DNA of 64,000 nucleotides from Actinomadura montaniterrae (GTDB lineage: Bacteria > Actinomycetota > Actinomycetes > Streptosporangiales > Streptosporangiaceae), in assembly GCF_008923365.1 (NCBI RefSeq), contig NZ_WBMR01000006.1:1724-65723 (forward strand), read 5' to 3'. Below, piece by piece: positions 58,133 to 64,000 of the stretch. The notes beneath the pieces are model-generated. The model had not been told where the DNA came from. It saw only the letters and a program-made list of their open reading frames with translations, and searched no databases. The translations under genes and the position numbers were made by a program. The stretch's first letter is position 1, and each line of letters opens with the position of its first letter.

Positions 58133-58927
58133 CTACGGCTTGCGGGCGACGCCGCAGAGGGTGGACGTCTTCGGCGCGTCGTTGAACGGGTTGGGCTCGG
58201 GACGCCAGTCCTCGCACGCCACCACGCCCGGCTCGACGACCTCCAGGCCGTCGAAGTAGCCGATGATCTGCCCGGGCGGGCGGAGCCGGTAGGGGACGGC
58301 GCCGGTGTCGTCGTACTGCTGCTGCGCCTCGTTGTGCGCCTCGTCGGTGTCGGTGTCGTCGTAGAGGGCGAGGTAGCTGCCGGGGCAGAGGCCGCCGGTC
58401 AGCGTGCGGATGATGGTCAGGACGTCGTCGTAGGAGTCGACGTGGCCGAGCACGCCCATGAGCATCACCGCGATGGGCCGGTCGAAGTCGAGCTTCTCGC
58501 GCGCCGCGCGCAGCACCTGCTCCGGCTGGAGCATGTCGGCCTGGATGTAGCTCGTCTCGCCCTCCGGACGGCTGGTGAGCAGGGCGTGCGCGTGCGAGAG
58601 GACCAGCGGGTCGTTGTCGACGTAGACGATGTGCGACTCCGGCGCGACCCGCTGCGCCACCTCGTGGGTGTTGTCGACGGTCGGCAGCCCCGTGCCGACG
58701 TCGAGGAACTGCCGGATCCCCTGCTCGCCCGCCAGGTAGCGGACGGCGCGGGCGAGGAAGTTGCGGCCCGCCCGGGCGATGTCCACGATTCCCGGGTACA
58801 CCTGCAGATACTGGTCGCCGGCGGCGCGGTCGACGGGATAGTTGTCCTTGCCTCCGAGCCAGTAGTTCCAGATACGCGCGGAATGCGGTACGGACGTGTC
58901 GATGATGCTGCCCGGCTCCTCGGTCAC
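58133..58927 (-). CDS. Actinobacterial SAM-dependent methyltransferase (DUF574)
   Basis: Protein of 264 residues of the Methyltransf_19 family, common in actinomycetes. It begins with SVPHSARIWNYWLGGKDNYPVDRAAGD, a family hallmark, then FLDVGTGLPTVDNTHEVAQ (SAM-binding glycine motif), VYVDNDPLVLSHAHALL and a late PPGQIIGYFDGLEVVEPGVV. GTG 58927 follows GGGGAG. Targets are unknown; many paralogues usually exist in one genome. Convergent with the ureohydrolase gene, three bases apart. Confidence 0.92.
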   Translation of the reverse strand: MTEEPGSIIDTSVPHSARIWNYWLGGKDNYPVDRAAGDQYLQVYPGIVDIARAGRNFLARAVRYLAGEQGIRQFLDVGTGLPTVDNTHEVAQRVAPESHIVYVDNDPLVLSHAHALLTSRPEGETSYIQADMLQPEQVLRAAREKLDFDRPIAVMLMGVLGHVDSYDDVLTIIRTLTGGLCPGSYLALYDDTDTDEAHNEAQQQYDDTGAVPYRLRPPGQIIGYFDGLEVVEPGVVACEDWRPEPNPFNDAPKTSTLCGVARKP

Positions 58928-59238
58928 GGCATACTCCCCAATTCGCGGTTCGCCCCTTCAGGGGACAAAGTAGCAGCCCGATCTTCGGCCGCACGGGCGC
59001 GCAGTTGTCACGCGCCGCCGGGCGGGCCCGCCCGCAGGCCCGCCCGCGCCCCTGCCGCATTGGGCCTGGGAATTGTCCCCGCAGAACAGGCGCGCGGGCG
59101 GTGCGAATTAGGGACGCCGGCCGGACAGTTCCGCGGCCCCGATCGGCCCCATAAAGGGCGAACCTCGGGTCCCGGTTTCGGATGACCGCTTGAACGCGGA
59201 CCGTCCCGGGAAGGGGAACTCGCCGTATTCGGCTTCGC
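58928..59238. other. Non-coding gap with GC palindromes
   Basis: No gene is supported. A 6-bp stem GGCGCG/CGCGCC lies at 58996-59016, and a perfect 16-bp palindrome CGGGCGGGCCCGCCCG at 59019-59034, both able to act as terminator for the tannase-family gene, which is read toward them. The methyltransferase promoter must lie here too. Confidence 0.5.
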
Positions 59239-61048
59239 TCATGACGAAATGGCGCCCGGCTCGCGGGTCAGCCAGGTCTGCGACGGGCGGCAGACCAGGC
59301 GCGTGCCGTCGGCGCTGCACCAGGTCTGATAATCGCCGGAATAGAGGCGCTCGCCCAGCCAGTGGTAGCCGGGGCCCGGGTCGCGGCGGGGCGTGCTCGC
59401 GGTGAAGTTCGACGCGTCGTCGATGCTCCCCGTGCCGTCGTAGCGGGCGACCCGCGGGTACGGGTAGACGGGCCGGGTGCGCGCGACCGTCCCGTCCGCG
59501 ATCTTCGACGCGACGATCGTGCCGGGCCGCCGGCCGCTCTCCGTCCACGCCATCACCGGGGTGAGGACGTCGAAGGCGTCGGGGCCCTCGCCGCCGCCGC
59601 AGTGCGCGACGCCCGGGAACAGGTAGAGCCTCGCGAAATCGTCGACCGCCTTGCGGCCCATGCTCTTCTGCATGGCGTCGTAGTAGGCGAGCGTGCTCTG
59701 CGGCGAGATGTGCTGGTCGCTCCAGCCGTGCCAGAGCAGCAGCTTGCCGCCGCCACGCTGGAAGCGGCGGAGGTCGGGATCCATCGCGGACAGGTACGAC
59801 GACGACTGCACCGTCTTCCAGAACGACTCGACCGTGAACTTCAGATCCGACAGCTTCCAATCGGGTCTCACCTGGTTGGTGTAGCCGAGGTAGCGGGCGA
59901 ACGACTCCACGAAGTTCTGGCTGCCGACCGTCTGCCCCTGCTCGGCCGGGACGAACAGCGTCCATTCGAGCTCGGAGCCCCACTCGTGGGAGATCGCCGG
60001 CTCCAGCCGCCGGCCGTGCTCGTCCACCGCGCCGTCGTGCAGCCGCCGCACCACGCCGGCCTCCGCCCTGGTCAGGCACGTCGACGGGTCCTGGCCGGAC
60101 GCGCACACGATCGTCGCCGGGTCGAAGCCGCAGCGCCGCGGGTCGTCGATCAGGCCGTCCTTCAGCCCGTCGAGCCCGTCGCAGGCCTTCAGCACCGCCT
60201 GGTGGATCAGCGGCAGCTTGCCGGCCAGCAGGATGTAGCGGCCGTCGGCGTCCAGGTTGGTCAGGACGTTCCAGGCGTGGTGGAAGGTGTTCTGCACGAC
60301 CATGTCGTTCGCGGGCGCGCCGGCGGCGATGCCGTCGAAGTCGCCCGGGTACCGCTGGGCCTCCATCAGGCCCTCGCGGCCGCCGTCCGAGCAGCCGTCG
60401 AAGTAGGAGTAGGCGGGGGAGCGGCCGTAGAACCGCTTGATGAGCGCCTTGGCCGCCTGCGACGTCACGTGGACGCCCCGGTAGGCGAAGTCGATCTGCG
60501 CCTGCGGGTCGTCCGCCGCCCACGACCCGTCCGGCGAGCCCTGGTGGCCCATGTCGGTCGTCGCGCTGGCGATGGTGCCGTCCCGCGCACGTCGACGCCT
60601 GCGTGTAGTTGATGGTGGAGCTGCCGCACTCGCCGCCGCAGCCGGTCTGCAGGTACCGCTGCGTCCAGCCCTTGACGGGCAGCCGCATGACGATGGTGTC
60701 GGCCGGGGCGATGGTGCCCCGCACGTCGCAGTACGGCGCGGGCGCACCGGCCGTCGCGACGGTCGCGGACGTGATGGTGACCGGTGCGTCGGTCGCGCCG
60801 TCGAGGCGGAGGCCCGCCAGGTCGGCGCAGTCCATCACCGGCTCGAGCGCGGGGAGGTCCGCGAGCCCGTCCGCCGTGATCCGCGGGGTCCGGGGCTGCG
60901 CCGACGCGTCGCCGGTCCCCGCCGCCGATACCAGAGCCGCGACGAGCAGCGCCGCGACGAGCGCGCCGGCGACCGCCCCGATCCGGCCGCGCGCGCGTCT
61001 CAGGACGCCCGCTCCGACCACCGTGCCCCGAGTGAAGAACCCATGCAT
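59239..61048 (-). pseudogene. Tannase/feruloyl-esterase family gene with a frameshift
   Basis: Two frames make up one tannase-family protein of about 600 residues. The first, from ATG 61048 (GAGGAGG upstream), has a signal-like N-terminus (VAGALVAALLVAALVSAAGTGDASA), then CADLAGLRL and ends in family sequence GWTQRYLQTGCGG and INYTQASTC. The second continues with DGTIASATTDMGHQG, FDGCSDGGREGLMEAQRYP (Cys-Ser nucleophile) and LFPGVAHCGGGEG (His-Cys), the CS-D-HC pattern of tannases. The switch falls at about 60583-60590, where one extra base (or two missing) breaks the frame in a GC run. It is either a recent inactivation or a sequencing error. As it stands no full-length enzyme would be made. 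Confidence 0.8.
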
Positions 61049-61359
61049 GGAGTACCGCCTCCTCGGCTGGGCGGGCCCGCTGCCGCCGGGCCGCCGACCG
61101 CGGCCGGGTGAACCGCATGCGGATGCTACAAAAATGGCGACAATCCAACAAGCAATCTGGCGCACAGGATCTGGACATCCCGCTGCATGGGGCGCATCCT
61201 CCGAGTAGTCCACCCGCTGAGGGTGCAAGTTCCGGCCGGTTGCCCGAGCTCGGACTGTCCAACTTTGGTTTCTAAATCGTTGACAATCTTGTCCATGGAT
61301 CCTTAGCATCGCCGTCACGCCAGAGGGACCCCACCCGACCGACGCCCAGGAGAAGCACC
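61049..61359. promoter_or_regulatory. Promoter region of the NitT/TauT-type operon
   Basis: An AT-rich gap without a gene. TTGACA at 61280-61285 is a perfect -35 box; TAGCAT at 61304-61309 (18 bases on) is a possible -10, about 50 bases before the binding-protein start. The -35 lies in a symmetric element TTGACA-ATCT-TGTCCA (61280-61295), whose GACA/TGTC arms resemble GntR-type operators. The start region of the divergent tannase-family gene is at the other end. Confidence 0.55.
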
Positions 61360-62316
61360 GTGAAACGAATCCGGGCGGCTCTGGCCGCCACCTCCGTACT
61401 CCTCCTCGCAGCGTGCGGCGGGGGCGGCGGTTCCTCCAACGCCTCCGACAAGGGCCCCGCCACGGTGAAGGTGAGCGTGATCCCGATCGTCGACGTGGCG
61501 CCCGTCTACCTCGGCGACCAGCAGGGCTTCTTCGCCGAGCAGAAGCTGAAGCTCCAGTTCGAGACCGCCCAGGGCGGCGCGGCGATCGTGCCCGCCGTCG
61601 TCAGCGGCCAGGTCGACTTCGGGTTCAGCAACTACACCTCGCTGGTGCTCGCCCGCTCCAAGGGCCTGCCGCTCAAGGTCGTCGCGCCCGGCAACGCCTC
61701 GACCGGCGTCGACAAGAAGGACTTCGGCGGCGTCGTCGTCAAGGCCGGCAGCCCGATCAAGACGGCCAAGGACCTCGCCGGCAAGCGCGTCGCGGTCAAC
61801 ACCCTGAACAACATCAACGACACGACCGTGCGGGCCTCGATCCGCAAGGCCGGCGGCGACGCGAAGAACGTCAAGTTCACCGAGCTGGCCTTCCCCGACA
61901 TGCTCGCCGCCCTCGACAAGGGCAACGTCGACGCCGTCCAGGTCGTCGAGCCGTTCCTCACGACCGCGCTGAAGAACGGCGGGCGGCTCGTCGCGTCCAA
62001 CTACGTCGACACCGCCCCGGACCTCACCATCGCCGCGTACTTCACCTCGCAGAAGACCGCCGCGTCCAAGCCCGACCTGGTCAAGCGGTTCGCCGCCGCG
62101 ATGCAGAAGTCGCTGCAGTACGCCGACCAGCACCCCGACGCGGTCCGCAAGGTCCTCGGCACCTACACCAAGATCGACCCGTCGGTCGCGGCCGCGCTGA
62201 CGCTGCCGAAGTTCCCGACCCAGGTCAACGGCGCGGGCCTGCAGACGCTGGAGAACCTCGCCGTCCAGGACGGGCTGATCAAGAAGGCCCCGGACGCCAA
62301 GGAGCTCCTGCCGTGA
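61360..62316 (+). CDS. NitT/TauT-type ABC transporter substrate-binding lipoprotein
   Basis: Exported binding protein of 318 residues. The signal peptide ends in the lipobox LLAAC with lipid-modified C19, followed by a Gly/Ser-rich linker. The mature protein is of the SsuA/NMT1 group: VSVIPIVDVAPVYLGDQQGFFAEQKLKLQFETAQGGAAIVPAVVSGQVDFGFSNYTSLVLA (in parts). Ligands of the group include sulfonates, nitrate, taurine and pyrimidine precursors; none can be chosen here. GTG 61360 has AGGAG upstream. First of at least four genes. Confidence 0.9.
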   Translation: MKRIRAALAATSVLLLAACGGGGGSSNASDKGPATVKVSVIPIVDVAPVYLGDQQGFFAEQKLKLQFETAQGGAAIVPAVVSGQVDFGFSNYTSLVLARSKGLPLKVVAPGNASTGVDKKDFGGVVVKAGSPIKTAKDLAGKRVAVNTLNNINDTTVRASIRKAGGDAKNVKFTELAFPDMLAALDKGNVDAVQVVEPFLTTALKNGGRLVASNYVDTAPDLTIAAYFTSQKTAASKPDLVKRFAAAMQKSLQYADQHPDAVRKVLGTYTKIDPSVAAALTLPKFPTQVNGAGLQTLENLAVQDGLIKKAPDAKELLP

Positions 62317-63143
62317 CGGCCGCGGTGACGGCGGACGCCGTGGGGGACGGCCGGGGCGGACGCCGTCACCGCACCGCGCCCGGCTGGCTCCTCGGCCTGG
62401 CGGGCCTCGCCGGGCTGATGGCGCTGGCCGAGGCCGTGCCCCGCGCGGGCCTGGTGAAGGAGCGGTTCCTGCCGCCGTTCAGCGACATGGTGTCCGCGCT
62501 GGCCGACGAGGCCGGGACGGGCGCGTTCTGGCGGGCCCTGCTGGAGACGCTGCGCGGCTGGGCGATCGGCCTCGCCGTCGCGACCGCCGCCGGCGTCGTG
62601 CTCGGCGTCGTGATCGGCGGCCTGCCGCCGGTGCGGGCGGCGATGGCCTCGACCATCGAGTTCCTGCGGCCGATCCCGTCGGTGGCGCTGATCCCGCTGG
62701 CCGTCCTGCTGTACGGGACGACGATGCGCGCCACGCTGCTGCTGGTCGTCTACGCCTCCTTCTGGCAGGTGCTGGTGCAGGTCCTGTACGGGGTGCGGGA
62801 CGTGGACCCGGTCGCCCGCGAGACCGCCCGCTCCTACCGCTTCCGCACGCTGACGCAGGTGCGGACGGTCCTGTGGCCGACGGCGCTGCCGTACGTGATG
62901 ACCGGGTTCCGGCTGGCCGCGGCGGTCGCGCTGATCCTGGAGATCACCGGCGAGCTGGTCATCGGGTCGCCGGGCCTCGGCAAGCAGATCGCGGTGGCGC
63001 AGAGCTCCGGCGCCGTCGCGTCCATGTACGCCCTGGTGATCGTCGTCGGCCTGATCGGGGTCGTCGTCAACGTGATCGTGCGGGCGGTCGAGCGGCGCGT
63101 GCTGCGCTGGCATCCGTCCGTCCGGCGGGAGGTGGTCTCGTGA
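62313..63143 (+). CDS. ABC transporter permease (SsuC/TauC-like)
   Basis: Permease of 276 residues with six helices. The cytoplasmic EAA loop is RETARSYRFRTLTQVRTVLWPTALPYVMTGFRLA, and FLRPIPSVALIPLAVLLYG is the family's usual mid-protein segment. GTG 62313 overlaps the binding-protein stop (GTGA). It forms a heterodimer with the next permease, as in systems with two distinct NitT/TauT permeases. Confidence 0.92.
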   Translation: MTAAVTADAVGDGRGGRRHRTAPGWLLGLAGLAGLMALAEAVPRAGLVKERFLPPFSDMVSALADEAGTGAFWRALLETLRGWAIGLAVATAAGVVLGVVIGGLPPVRAAMASTIEFLRPIPSVALIPLAVLLYGTTMRATLLLVVYASFWQVLVQVLYGVRDVDPVARETARSYRFRTLTQVRTVLWPTALPYVMTGFRLAAAVALILEITGELVIGSPGLGKQIAVAQSSGAVASMYALVIVVGLIGVVVNVIVRAVERRVLRWHPSVRREVVS

Positions 63144-63922
63144 CGGTCCCGGCCGCGCTGCGGCGGGCACTGCTGCTGCTCGGGATGCCGGTCGTGCTCG
63201 TCGCGGCCTGGTGGACCGCGACGGCGGGCAGCACCGACTTCTTCTGGCCGCCGCTCCGCACGATCCTCGGCACGTTCGACGACACGTGGTTCCACGGCCG
63301 GATCACCAGCGACGTCCTGCCGAGCCTCGGCCGGCTGGCCGCGGGCTACCTGCTCGCGCTCGCGCTCGGCGTCGGCCTCGGCGTCGCGATCGGCTCGGTC
63401 CGGGTGCTGCGCGCCCTGCTGGAACCCGTCCTGGAGTTCTTCCGGGCGATCCCGTCGCCGGTGCTCGTGCCGATCCTGATGCTGTTCGCCGGCATCGGCA
63501 ACGGGATGAAGATCCTCGTCATCGTCTCCGGGTGCGTGTGGCCCGTCCTGCTGAACACGGTCGAGGGCGTGCGCGCGCTCGACGAGGTGCTGCAAGACAC
63601 CGCGCGCTGCTACCGGATGCGCCCGCACTCGCGGCTCGTCCACCTGGTGCTGCGCGGCGCGAGCCCGCAGATCACCGCCGGGGCGCGGCAGGCGCTGTCC
63701 ATCGGGATCATCCTGATGGTGATCAGCGAGATGTTCGCCGCGAGCAACGGGGTCGGCTTCACCATCATCCAGTTCCAGCGCGGCTTCTCGATCCCGCAGA
63801 TGTGGAGCGGGATCATCCTGCTCGGCCTGATCGGCATCGCCCTGTCGGCCGCCTTCCACGTCGTGGAGACCCGGGTGCTGCGCTGGTACACCGGCCTGCG
63901 CCGGGCACAGCGAGAGGGCTGA
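63140..63922 (+). CDS. ABC transporter permease (SsuC/TauC-like), second
   Basis: Permease of 260 residues with six helices and the EAA loop QDTARCYRMRPHSRLVHLVLRGASPQITAGARQAL. EFFRAIPSPVLVPILMLFAG corresponds to the same segment in the first permease. GTG 63140 overlaps the preceding stop by four bases, with GGGAGG upstream. The two permeases differ enough to be old duplicates rather than a recent copy. Confidence 0.92.
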   Translation: MTVPAALRRALLLLGMPVVLVAAWWTATAGSTDFFWPPLRTILGTFDDTWFHGRITSDVLPSLGRLAAGYLLALALGVGLGVAIGSVRVLRALLEPVLEFFRAIPSPVLVPILMLFAGIGNGMKILVIVSGCVWPVLLNTVEGVRALDEVLQDTARCYRMRPHSRLVHLVLRGASPQITAGARQALSIGIILMVISEMFAASNGVGFTIIQFQRGFSIPQMWSGIILLGLIGIALSAAFHVVETRVLRWYTGLRRAQREG

Positions 63923-63923
63923 G

Positions 63924-64000
63924 ATGACCACTGCACCGACCGGCGCCGGAACCGCCGGGACGTCGACCGCGCTGCTGGACGTCCGCGGGCTGAGGAAGGT
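63924..64000 (+). CDS. ABC transporter ATPase (partial, cut by window end)
   Basis: Only the first 25 codons are in the window: MTTAPTGAGTAGTSTALLDVRGLRK. ALLDVRGLRK is the usual first strand of an ABC ATPase, and the position after two NitT/TauT permeases (one base after the stop) makes an SsuB/TauB-type ATPase likely. Confidence 0.75.
   Translation, partial: MTTAPTGAGTAGTSTALLDVRGLRK

Noticed and set aside
1-64000. CRISPR arrays, insertion sequences, prophage or defence islands
   Set aside because: No regularly spaced repeats, transposase, integrase, phage structural or cas-like proteins were found on either strand.

Overview
The window is chromosomal DNA of a very GC-rich actinomycete. 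Third codon positions are almost all G or C. GTG and TTG starts are common, many genes are coupled by GTGA or ATGA overlaps, and several families are typical of filamentous actinobacteria: an actinobacterial SAM methyltransferase, an Ltp/DUF35 pair, large LuxR ATPases and many TetR regulators. The gene style fits Thermomonosporaceae (Actinomadura-like), but that is inference. I see no rRNA, tRNA, insertion sequence, prophage or CRISPR array. About 48 protein genes are supported, with the last cut by the window end.

Layout. 1-609 has no gene; it carries an unusual nested hairpin element and a palindrome. 610-7458 is a complete narGHJI respiratory nitrate reductase operon. 7477-14037 holds a large LuxR/ATPase regulator, a small three-gene ABC operon, a Bcr/CflA pump and its divergent MarR regulator. 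14229-19344 has two DHA2 pumps, a short TDT-family membrane protein and an acyltransferase. 19669-27514 is a D-amino-acid region: a SIS protein, D-aminoacylase, an ion-transporter-superfamily permease and a cytoplasmic serine hydrolase on the plus strand, then an N-succinylamino-acid racemase and GNAT pair on the minus strand and a divergent M20 peptidase. Together the last three match the known succinylation-racemisation-desuccinylation route from D- to L-amino acids.

27575-30367 encodes a large uncharacterised protein with a PcfJ-like segment. 30195-37755 is an acyl-CoA (lipid or steroid side-chain type) module: an MFS transporter, a DUF35 and Ltp-like thiolase pair, an NDP-forming acyl-CoA synthetase, an acyl-CoA dehydrogenase and a TetR regulator. 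A 17-bp operator-like motif, CTAGAA-N5-TTCTAG, occurs in two promoters of this module and again before a 3-hydroxyacyl-CoA-type SDR at 52353, which suggests one regulon.

37947-51287 is mixed: a small secreted protein, an ArsR-type regulator with MFS pump, a quinone oxidoreductase, a secreted PHB-depolymerase-like esterase, a PAP2 phosphatase, a TetR and MpaB-type oxygenase pair, a FtsX-type ABC exporter, a two-component system and an orphan protein. 51439-58927 has a TetR regulator, the SDR, a YtcJ-like amidohydrolase with a TetR, a divergent NCS1 permease plus agmatinase-family ureohydrolase, and the methyltransferase. 59239-61048 is a tannase-family gene broken by a frameshift. 61360-64000 is a NitT/TauT-type ABC importer operon running off the end.
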